Part shown: one piece after another, positions 1 to 5,945 of the stretch
Position numbering within the stretch: position 1 is the first letter of the stretch
Layout: each line of letters opens with the position of its first letter
Assembly: GCA_003139735.1 (NCBI GenBank)
Contig: PLGA01000262.1
Span: 14,295 to 27,344 of the forward strand
DNA from: Bryobacterales bacterium
Lineage (GTDB): Bacteria; Acidobacteriota; Terriglobia; Bryobacterales; Bryobacteraceae
Reading direction: 5' to 3'
Length of the DNA stretch: 13,050 bases
The notes under the pieces: generated by a model
Databases searched by the model: none
What the model was told of the DNA's origin: nothing
Seen by the model: only the letters and a program-made list of their open reading frames with translations
Program-made: the position numbers and the translations under genes

Positions 1-19
1 CAAGGGCAGCGGGCACCCC

Positions 20-28
20 GACGCGGAG
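20..28 (-). repeat. partial copy of the GACGCGGA octamer repeat
   Basis: One octamer plus one base of the family found in full at 68-92 and 5754-5870, in the opposite orientation to the copy at 68-92. It may be the decayed left partner of that copy, but nine bases alone are weak evidence. Confidence 0.35.
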
Positions 29-67
29 TAAGAACTCCCGACTAACAACCGAACGGCTGTAAATCTT

Positions 68-92
68 CTCTGCGCCTCCGCGTCTCTGCGTC
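68..92 (+). repeat. intergenic octamer repeat, (CTCYGCGY)x3 + C
   Basis: Three consecutive octamers (CTCTGCGC, CTCCGCGT, CTCTGCGT) plus a final C make a 25-nt unit upstream of the glycosidase operon. The same 25-nt architecture recurs at 5846-5870 and, inverted, at 5754-5778. It is noncoding. Similar CTCTGCGTCTC-type intergenic repeats are, to my knowledge, common in environmental bacterial genomes, with no settled function. Confidence 0.75.
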
Positions 93-121
93 AAGAGAGG
101 CTTACATACGGATCGGGGGCC

Positions 122-150
122 TTGCGTATGCCAGGACACGGCGCTAACAT
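122..150 (+). promoter_or_regulatory. possible sigma70-type promoter for the glycosidase operon
   Basis: TTGCGT at 122-127 and TAACAT at 145-150 are separated by 17 bases, about 49 bases before the chosen start of the glycosidase gene. The matches to consensus are 3/6 and 4/6, so this is only a candidate. No operator-like palindrome is evident beside it. Confidence 0.3.
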
Positions 151-198
151 TTGGCTTCGCGATCCGCAAGCGAATCGACCATCAGGAAGGAACGGCCT

Positions 199-3100
199 AT
201 GCATCGACCCGGCAAGCTGTGGATGATTTTGGGAATCTTGTCTGTGGTTCCCGGAGCGGCCTTCGCCCAAGGCGAGCCGCAGGATTTCAATCGTGACTGG
301 CGCTTCACCAAGGGCGACCAACCCGACGCGGTAAAGCAGTTGAGCTTCGACGACTCGGCGTGGCAGGCTGTACGGCTGCCGCACGATTGGGCAATCTTCG
401 GTCCGTTTGACGCCAACCTCCCCGGCGGCACGGGAAAACTGCCGTGGCAGGGGGTGGGTTGGTACCGCAAGACATTCACGCCGAGCGGCGCCGCCGGACA
501 GCGCGTGTACTTCGATTTCGATGGCGTGATGGCGTCTCCCAAGGTGTACGTCAACGGCCAGCTCGCCGGCGAGTGGAACTACGGGTACGCCTCCTTCCGC
601 GTGGATGCGACGCAATACATACGGTTCGGCGAGCGAAACATCATCGCGGTGCAGGCGGACACGCGGCATCACCAATCGCGCTGGTATCCCGGAGCGGGCA
701 TCTATCGCAAGGTCACCATGACGGTCACGGGTCCCGTACACATCTCGCATTGGGGCACGTATGTGACGACGCCCGCGGTCAGCGATCTGCGCGCCACGGT
801 GCGCGTCGAAACTTCGGTGGACAACCACCAGTCCGCGAATCGGGATGTCACCGTCGAGGTTTCGGTGCTCGATCCCACGGGCAAACAGGTTGCGACCGGA
901 TCGAAGAACGGCGTGGCGCCGGGCAACGGATCGGCGGTGGTGGACCAGGTGTTGCTGGTTGCGAGTCCGCAGCGATGGGACTTCGCGAAGCCGAATCTCT
1001 ATACGGCGGTGGTGACGCTGCGCGGCGGCGGCGCATCGCTCGATAAAGACACCGAGACCTTCGGCATTCGCACGTTCCAGTTCACGGCGAACGACGGCTT
1101 CTTCCTTAATGGCAAGCACGCGCAGCTCCACGGCGTGTGCCTGCATTCGGATTTGGGCGCGCTGGGAATGGCCTACAACGTCCGCGCCATGCAGCGGGAA
1201 CTGGAAATCATGAAGGATATGGGGGTCAACGCCATCCGCACCAGCCACAACCCGCCGGCCCCGGAGACGCTGGCGCTGTGCGACCGCATGGGCATCTTCG
1301 TTTGGGACGAAGCCTTCGATAAGTGGAACGCCACGGGCGACAATCCGGACGGAGCGGCGGGCGTGATGCCGAACGCGGAGAAGCAACTGACCAACCTGGT
1401 ACAGCGCGACCGCAACCACCCCAGCGTTTTCGTGTGGTCGGAAGGCAACGAGATCGGGACCTCGGTCGATGAAGTCAGCGATGGCATGTCGTTCGGCCGC
1501 TTGTGGGCGATGCGCGAGATCATCCGGAAACAGGACGACACGCGCGCCGTCGGCATGGCCTGCCACACGCCCAATACGGTCGCCTTCGCGGTTTACGATC
1601 CACTCGATTTGACCGGTTGGAACTATGGCCACCGTTACGATAACTACCGCGCAATGTACCCCGAGAAGCCCATCCTCTACAGCGAATCGGCGTCGGCCAC
1701 CAGCACGCGTGGTTACTACGCGTTTCCGTTGCCGATTTCGAAGACGGGTTTCCCCGCGGGCGCCAGCTATGTGAACTCCTACGATCTCATCGCGGCGGGT
1801 TATTCCGACGTTGCGGACGCGGAGTTTAACCTGCTCGAGAAGGATAAGTTCGTGGGCGGCGAATTCGTGTGGACCGGGTTCGACTATCTGGGCGAACCGT
1901 CTCCGAATGGGCGGGATGCGCGCAGCTCCTATTACGGGATCGTGGATCTGGCGGGCATTCCGAAGGACCGCTTCTATCTGTATCGCAGCTACTGGCGGCC
2001 GGACGAGAACACGATCCACATTTTGCCGCACTGGAATTGGCCCGACCGGGTGGGGAAGAACGTGCCTGTGTTCGTGTACACCAATGGCGATTCGGCGGAG
2101 TTGTTCCTCAACGGGAAATCGCTCGGACGGCGAACCAAGGGCGTTGTGCCGCCCAAGGCGAAGAATGCCGCGCAGGGAAAGACTGCGACCGCCAGCTCGG
2201 GCGCCAACGCGCGGCTGGCAATCGACGGCGACGATGCGACGGAGTGGCTGGCGCAAGCGCCGGGCCCCAACTCATGGCTGCAAGTGGATCTTGGCGCGGT
2301 GCAGCCGGTCCAGCAGATCGACCTGACGCTGGGATCTACCGCGAGCGGGGCCGGATATCTGGTCAAGCTTTCAAGTGACGGCGCGAACTGGACCACGGCG
2401 GCAACGGTGGAGGTTCGGGCGCCCTTCGCAGGCAGGGGCGGCAGGGGCGGAGCAGGCGCGCCCGGGGCGCCCGGCGCGGCAGCAGCGGGCGGCAGGGGCG
2501 GAGCAGGGGCGCCCGGGGCGCCCGGCGGAGCGGGCGGCAGAGGCGGGCCCGTAGCGGGCACCCCCGGCGCACCCGGCGCACCGGGCGCGGCGGCCGGCGG
2601 CAGGGGCGGGGCAGGCGCAGGCGGCGGAATGGGCGGGGGCGCCTCGGCATCCGCCATTGAAACCGATGCGCGCGCGCGGTACGTCCGGATCGAGTTCACC
2701 GCGTTGACGGACAACACGGCGGCGGCGTCCATTCGCGAGTTGAGCGTGTACGGGGCGCGTTATGTGCCCGATTACTACGATGTCACCTACAAGTACAGGC
2801 TTCGTTGGGATGACGTGGTCTATGAGCCGGGTGAGCTGAAGGCGGTCGCTTACAAGGGCGGCGCGAAGATTGGGGAACAGTCGATGCGCACGGCGGGAGC
2901 GCCGGCCTCGATTCGTCTTACGCCGGACCGGACCACGCTGGCGGCCACGGGCGAGGACCTATCCTACATCCTGGTGGAGGCGCTTGATGCCCAGGGGAAC
3001 CCCAATCCGCTGGCGGACAACCTGGTGCAGTTCGATGTGCAAGGCCCGGGCGAGATCGCTGGAATCGACAACGGCGACGAGCTTTCGCTCGCGTCTTTCC

Positions 3101-3240
3101 AGGACAGCCAGCACAAGCTTTTCTACGGGAAAGCGATGCTGATTATCCGGACCAAGGAAGGGCAGATGGGCAGTATCCGTATCACTGCCCGATCACAGGG
3201 ATTGACCGCGGGAACCGCGGCGCTGACGGCCGGGCACTAG
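199..3240 (+). CDS. secreted glycoside hydrolase family 2 (beta-galactosidase-like) with F5/8C-type domain
   Basis: This is probably a retaining exo-glycosidase, most likely beta-galactosidase-like, acting outside the cytoplasm. The ATG at 199 is chosen because AGGAAGG lies 8 bases upstream and it opens a Sec signal peptide (cleavage near AFA-QG, residue 24). An in-frame TTG at 151 lacks this support. The order is a GH2 sugar-binding jelly roll (about 28-190), an Ig-like domain (about 195-300) and a TIM barrel (about 305-600) with RTSHNPPAPE. WSEGNE carries the presumed acid/base E418, and LYSESAS the presumed nucleophile E496. A DUF4982-like segment (about 606-650), a discoidin/F5/8C-like domain (about 655-853) and a GH2 C-terminal Ig-like domain (about 905-1013) follow. 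The F5/8C domain is split by a 70-residue Gly/Ala/Pro/Arg collagen-like insert (745-814). At 1013 residues the length suits multidomain GH2 enzymes. Exact substrate (galactoside or other) cannot be read from sequence. It is first gene of an apparent operon. Confidence 0.93.
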   Translation: MHRPGKLWMILGILSVVPGAAFAQGEPQDFNRDWRFTKGDQPDAVKQLSFDDSAWQAVRLPHDWAIFGPFDANLPGGTGKLPWQGVGWYRKTFTPSGAAGQRVYFDFDGVMASPKVYVNGQLAGEWNYGYASFRVDATQYIRFGERNIIAVQADTRHHQSRWYPGAGIYRKVTMTVTGPVHISHWGTYVTTPAVSDLRATVRVETSVDNHQSANRDVTVEVSVLDPTGKQVATGSKNGVAPGNGSAVVDQVLLVASPQRWDFAKPNLYTAVVTLRGGGASLDKDTETFGIRTFQFTANDGFFLNGKHAQLHGVCLHSDLGALGMAYNVRAMQRELEIMKDMGVNAIRTSHNPPAPETLALCDRMGIFVWDEAFDKWNATGDNPDGAAGVMPNAEKQLTNLVQRDRNHPSVFVWSEGNEIGTSVDEVSDGMSFGRLWAMREIIRKQDDTRAVGMACHTPNTVAFAVYDPLDLTGWNYGHRYDNYRAMYPEKPILYSESASATSTRGYYAFPLPISKTGFPAGASYVNSYDLIAAGYSDVADAEFNLLEKDKFVGGEFVWTGFDYLGEPSPNGRDARSSYYGIVDLAGIPKDRFYLYRSYWRPDENTIHILPHWNWPDRVGKNVPVFVYTNGDSAELFLNGKSLGRRTKGVVPPKAKNAAQGKTATASSGANARLAIDGDDATEWLAQAPGPNSWLQVDLGAVQPVQQIDLTLGSTASGAGYLVKLSSDGANWTTAATVEVRAPFAGRGGRGGAGAPGAPGAAAAGGRGGAGAPGAPGGAGGRGGPVAGTPGAPGAPGAAAGGRGGAGAGGGMGGGASASAIETDARARYVRIEFTALTDNTAAASIRELSVYGARYVPDYYDVTYKYRLRWDDVVYEPGELKAVAYKGGAKIGEQSMRTAGAPASIRLTPDRTTLAATGEDLSYILVEALDAQGNPNPLADNLVQFDVQGPGEIAGIDNGDELSLASFQDSQHKLFYGKAMLIIRTKEGQMGSIRITARSQGLTAGTAALTAGH
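2437..2527 (+). repeat. 40-bp direct repeat, 51-bp period, in the Gly-rich insert
   Basis: Bases 2437-2476 and 2488-2527 match at 39 of 40 positions (C2457 versus G2508). They encode 17-residue-period GGRGGAGAPGAPG-type sequence. The in-frame period suggests recent duplication or slippage. Degenerate copies continue to about 2640. Confidence 0.85.
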
Positions 3241-3289
3241 CCACCGCCGGCGCGGGCCGGGCGTCGCATCCCGGCGTTTCCGACTGATG

Positions 3290-3295
3290 AAGGAG
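3290..3295 (+). promoter_or_regulatory. ribosome binding site that decides the start of the lactonase gene
   Basis: AAGGAG sits 1 base before an ATG at 3297 but 7 bases before the ATG at 3303. The spacing selects 3303, which also starts a cleaner lipoprotein signal peptide. Confidence 0.7.
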
Positions 3296-3302
3296 CATGG
3301 AA

Positions 3303-4310
3303 ATGAAAGTCGCTGGGATTCTGCTTCTCGCTTTCTTGCTGGCCGGTTGTTCCAACGCGCCCGCGCCCGTGGCGGAGCCGCACGGCGTGGGGAGCATCGT
3401 TCGCCTGGATCCGGCGTTCGATTCGATCGTACCCAAGGACGCGATTATTGAAAAGGTCGGCGGCGGATTTCAGTTTGCGGAAGGACCGCTGTGGCGGCCG
3501 GCTGAGGGCGTCCTGTGGTTTAGCGACGTGGTCGGAAACGTGCTTCGCTCCATCACGCCGTCCGGACAGGTTCAGGTCCTGATCCAGAATGCCGGCGGGC
3601 AATCTTCCGCGCCCGCGGGGTCTTTCATCGGATCGAACGGCATGATCGCCGATAAAGACGGATACGTGCTGCTTTGCCAGCACACCAATCGCCGCATTAT
3701 GCGGGTGGCCAAGGACCTTAGCATGACGCCCTACCTGGAGAAGTATCAGGGCAAGCGCTTCAACAGCCCCAACGACCTGGTGTATAAGTCGGATGGCGCG
3801 CTCTACTTCACGGACCCGCCGTACGGGCTGGTGAAGCAGGATGACGACCCCGCCAAGGAATTGAAGTTCAACGGCGTCTACCGTTATGCCGGCGGCAAAT
3901 TGACGGTTGTGGTCAAGGACTTGACGCGGCCCAACGGGCTGGCGTTCTCGCCCGACGAGAAGACGTTCTACGTGGCCAATTCCGAACCCCAACGCGCCTG
4001 GATGCGATACGACGTGGCGGCGGACGGCACGGTCTCGGGCGGCAAGGTGTTCTTCGATGTGACCGCCGAAAGGGAAGCGGGCAATCCCGACGGCATGAAG
4101 GTGGACGTGCAGGGCAACGTTTACGGCGCCGGTCCGGGCGGCGTGTGGGTATTCTCGCCGGACGGCAAACACCTGGGCACCATCAAGCCGCCCGAGATCC
4201 CGGCCAACTGCAACTGGGCCGAGGACGGCCGGACGCTTTACATTACGGCCCGCACCGGCGTGTACCGCATCAAGCTGGCGGTGGCGGGCGTGAAGCCGCT
4301 TTACCAATAG
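3303..4310 (+). CDS. SMP-30/gluconolactonase-family lipoprotein
   Basis: A predicted six-bladed beta-propeller of the SMP-30/gluconolactonase/LRE family, whose members are typically divalent-metal lactonases or related hydrolases. At 335 residues it has the usual length plus a lipoprotein signal. The lipobox LLAGC puts the lipidated cysteine at C16, followed by Ser, so outer-membrane or periplasmic anchoring is likely. Family motifs are visible: FAEGPLW with the presumed metal ligand E60, NSPNDL (N154/N157), RPNGLAFSPDE (N211), NPDGMKVD (presumed ligand D263) and a closing WAEDGRTLYIT blade. It starts 62 bases after the glycosidase stop and ends 17 bases before the ABM gene, which suggests cotranscription. 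A role opening sugar lactones formed near the glycosidase is plausible but inferred. The family also includes esterase- and DFPase-like enzymes, so the substrate is open. Confidence 0.88.
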   Translation: MKVAGILLLAFLLAGCSNAPAPVAEPHGVGSIVRLDPAFDSIVPKDAIIEKVGGGFQFAEGPLWRPAEGVLWFSDVVGNVLRSITPSGQVQVLIQNAGGQSSAPAGSFIGSNGMIADKDGYVLLCQHTNRRIMRVAKDLSMTPYLEKYQGKRFNSPNDLVYKSDGALYFTDPPYGLVKQDDDPAKELKFNGVYRYAGGKLTVVVKDLTRPNGLAFSPDEKTFYVANSEPQRAWMRYDVAADGTVSGGKVFFDVTAEREAGNPDGMKVDVQGNVYGAGPGGVWVFSPDGKHLGTIKPPEIPANCNWAEDGRTLYITARTGVYRIKLAVAGVKPLYQ

Positions 4311-4327
4311 CGCGAGGAGGAGGAACG

Positions 4328-4726
4328 ATGCAACGACGGTCGTACTTGAAGACAATGCTGGCCGCCACGGCGGGGCTGGGCGCCGCCCAAACGCCCAAGA
4401 AACAGGCGCAGAACCCGGTGGTGCTGCACGTGGATCTTTCGGTCGATCCGGCCAAGGAAACGGAGATGCTGCACAACTTCCACACCATCTTCAAACCCGC
4501 GGCGGAGAAGTTTCCAGGTTATATCGATGTGAAGATGTGCAAGCTGCGGTCGGCCCTGCAGGGCGCGGCGCCCAGCGGGGTCAATTACCGCTTCCAATTG
4601 ACGTACCAAAGCGAGGAGCTGCGCCAGAAATGGGTGGCTTCCGAGACGCACCAGAAGGCGTGGCCGACGATAGAGAACACGCTGAAATCCAAGAACTACG
4701 TCGTGCTGCTGTTCGATTCGGTGTAG
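4328..4726 (+). CDS. exported ABM-domain (YgiN-like) protein with twin-arginine signal
   Basis: A 132-residue protein. The N-terminus RRSYLK followed by a short Ala-rich hydrophobic stretch resembles a Tat signal, with cleavage somewhere near residue 20. The rest (about 30-132) looks like one ferredoxin-like antibiotic-biosynthesis-monooxygenase domain: a beta strand VVLHVDLSV, a helix with ETEMLHNFHTIFKPAAEKFPG, and a late segment SEELRQKWVASETHQKAW typical of the fold. Such domains act as cofactor-free oxygenases on quinol-like substrates, or as haem-degrading or dimeric binding proteins. No specific catalytic residue can be assigned. A strong GAGGAGG lies about 7 bases upstream of the ATG. 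The TAG stop is formed by the GTAG foot of the REP-like hairpin at 4723-4746. Domain assignment is by pattern recognition. A Tat signal on an ABM domain is notable. Confidence 0.78.
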   Translation: MQRRSYLKTMLAATAGLGAAQTPKKQAQNPVVLHVDLSVDPAKETEMLHNFHTIFKPAAEKFPGYIDVKMCKLRSALQGAAPSGVNYRFQLTYQSEELRQKWVASETHQKAWPTIENTLKSKNYVVLLFDSV

Positions 4727-4746
4727 GGCGGGCCTCCTGGCCTGCC
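4723..4746 (+). repeat. REP-like hairpin, copy A (GTAG foot)
   Basis: GTAG is followed by an 8-bp stem (GGCGGGCC / GGCCTGCC) closed by a TCCT loop, with one internal G-T wobble. The GTAG overlaps the TAG stop of the ABM gene. It is the inverted partner of copy B at 4776-4799 and matches it at 20 of 24 positions. It could double as a transcription-end hairpin, although no T tract follows. Confidence 0.8.
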
Positions 4747-4775
4747 TTCCGGGCGAAAGTGAACGGGATCAAGAA

Positions 4776-4799
4776 GACAGACCAGGAGGTCCGTCCTAC
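4776..4799 (-). repeat. REP-like hairpin, copy B (GTAG foot)
   Basis: Read on the minus strand: GTAG, then GACGGACC, TCCT loop, GGTCTGTC. Compared with copy A, the four differences form two compensated base pairs (G-C to A-T), and the internal G-T wobble is kept at the same stem position. Its GTAG overlaps the TAG stop of the cupin gene. A 29-base spacer separates it from copy A, giving a tail-to-tail BIME-like doublet. Confidence 0.8.
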
Positions 4800-5674
4800 T
4801 GGCGGCCCCTTCCGCCAAGCACGGTCTCGAGAACGCCCTTCTGGCTGGCGATGCCGATGATCATGAATTCCAGGTCATGCGAACTGTTGTTCTTGAACGA
4901 GTGCGCTTCGCTCAACAGGACCGGCACCGCGTCACCCTTGTGGATGTCGGCCGTTTCCCCATTCACCTGGGCCTGGCCATCGCCGTTCAGAACGAAGTAA
5001 ACCTCTTCGATCCCGGGATGCCGGTGCGCGCCTTCGGAAGCGCCTGGGGGAAGCAGCAGGTGATCCATGTAGGACCAGTTGGTGAGAAACACGCTGGGGT
5101 CGAGCGCCCGGCGATACTGCGCCGTGCCTTCTCCGCCGTGGTAGCCCGGCACGGCGCGCAGCAGCGCCTTATCCAAACGCATGGTCATGAACACGGGGAT
5201 AGGGTCCTTGAAGACGTTGAGGCGCGCATCCCCCAGGTTGAAGGCGTCGTACATGCCCTTGACCGCCGTCACGTTGATGTTCATGAATTCCACGGGGTGG
5301 TCGGAGGGATTATAGATGGCGTGCGAGTGCCCCATGCGGCACGGCGCGCCGACGGTTCCCTTCAACACGGAGGTTCGTCCGTCGATGGTGAACTCCGCCT
5401 CTCCGTCGAAGACGACGAACATCTCCTCGCACTGGTTGTGGAAGTGATGGCCGACGCCGCCGCCGGGCATGATCTGGCAGCGATGGATGAAGTCCAGGTT
5501 GGTAGTCAGGGCATTGCCGGGCATGAGGACTTCGCAGGCCATATCGCCCGCGCTGTCATGCGACCGGCTGCGGGTGTATTTGCTGGGATCGGTATGGCCG
5601 ATCCGCTGCGCCAACGGATCCCGAGCCAACAGAGGCAGCGCCAGAGTGGTCAGGAGAATCAGAGTCTTTTTCAT
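4796..5674 (-). CDS. exported double-cupin protein
   Basis: A 292-residue bicupin with a Sec signal peptide (KK at the start, hydrophobic core, cleavage near residue 17). The start at 5674 is preferred over the ATG at 5701 because it gives a clean signal peptide and a GGTGATGG element lies upstream. The first cupin keeps the metal-binding pattern HFHNQCEEMF with H77, H79, E84 and a later His in GHSHAIYN (116 or 118). The second keeps HRHPGIEEVYF with H217, H219, E224 and H258 in EAHSF. Both sites look intact, so two metal centres are likely. Bicupins include oxalate decarboxylases, dioxygenases, isomerases and sugar-binding proteins, and the substrate is not evident. The gene is convergent with the glycosidase operon, and its TAG stop lies inside REP copy B. 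A functional link to the sugar operon is only positional. Confidence 0.87.
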   Translation of the reverse strand: MKKTLILLTTLALPLLARDPLAQRIGHTDPSKYTRSRSHDSAGDMACEVLMPGNALTTNLDFIHRCQIMPGGGVGHHFHNQCEEMFVVFDGEAEFTIDGRTSVLKGTVGAPCRMGHSHAIYNPSDHPVEFMNINVTAVKGMYDAFNLGDARLNVFKDPIPVFMTMRLDKALLRAVPGYHGGEGTAQYRRALDPSVFLTNWSYMDHLLLPPGASEGAHRHPGIEEVYFVLNGDGQAQVNGETADIHKGDAVPVLLSEAHSFKNNSSHDLEFMIIGIASQKGVLETVLGGRGRQ

Positions 5675-5700
5675 GGTTCCATCACCTATACCGCTCCACA

Positions 5701-5729
5701 ATGGTAAATCGTAACGCGGAGCGAATCAA
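5701..5729 (-). promoter_or_regulatory. candidate sigma70-type promoter for the cupin gene
   Basis: On the minus strand, TTGATT (5729-5724) and TACCAT (5706-5701) are separated by 17 bases, with 4/6 matches to each consensus hexamer. Transcription would start near 5694, giving a leader of about 20 bases to the ATG at 5674. This placement also argues against the ATG at 5701. Confidence 0.4.
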
Positions 5730-5753
5730 CCGGAAGATTGCAAGACAAAGCTT

Positions 5754-5778
5754 GACGCGGAGACGCGGAGACGCGGAG
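5754..5778 (-). repeat. octamer repeat, left arm of a perfect 25-bp inverted pair
   Basis: Three tandem GACGCGGA octamers plus G. It is the exact reverse complement of 5846-5870, with 67 bases between the arms. The pair lies between the divergent cupin and HExxH-TPR genes and could form a long hairpin. Confidence 0.85.
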
Positions 5779-5845
5779 ATCATCGTGACCTAAGGACTCC
5801 ACCAGCGAATCGCCTTCGCCCCGAGCTTTTTCTTCCCATGTGGAA

Positions 5846-5870
5846 CTCCGCGTCTCCGCGTCTCCGCGTC
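5846..5870 (+). repeat. octamer repeat, right arm of a perfect 25-bp inverted pair
   Basis: Three tandem CTCCGCGT octamers plus C, the same 25-nt design as the copy at 68-92 (22 of 25 positions identical). The 67-base interval between the arms has no convincing ORF. Confidence 0.85.
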
Positions 5871-5945
5871 AGGTTTTGGGCGGATTGCCCTGCGCCACCC
5901 CCGCCGCAAGTACGCTAGACTAATCGGTATCCTAGGCGGAGATCC

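Noticed and set aside
91..2256. 721-codon open frame on the minus strand opposite the glycosidase
   Set aside because: It lies antisense to a clear GH2 gene with intact catalytic motifs. The translation is Arg/His/Val-rich without domains, as expected for an antisense frame in high-GC DNA.
3237..4355. 372-codon minus-strand frame opposite the lactonase gene
   Set aside because: A mirror frame of the SMP-30 gene. The plus-strand frame has a lipobox, a ribosome site and family motifs, while this one has none.
4727..4795. ordinary rho-independent terminators between the convergent genes
   Set aside because: Both hairpins lack a following T run, and their sequence similarity with compensated changes and shared GTAG feet fits a repeat family better. 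Termination may be a secondary role.
5754..5870. CRISPR array or tandem-repeat locus
   Set aside because: The octamers are contiguous without spacers, and there are only two arms in opposite orientation. No cas gene is nearby.
5871..5945. promoter for the HExxH-TPR gene
   Set aside because: TTGCCC and several TA-rich hexamers are present but no pair has acceptable spacing, so no call is made.
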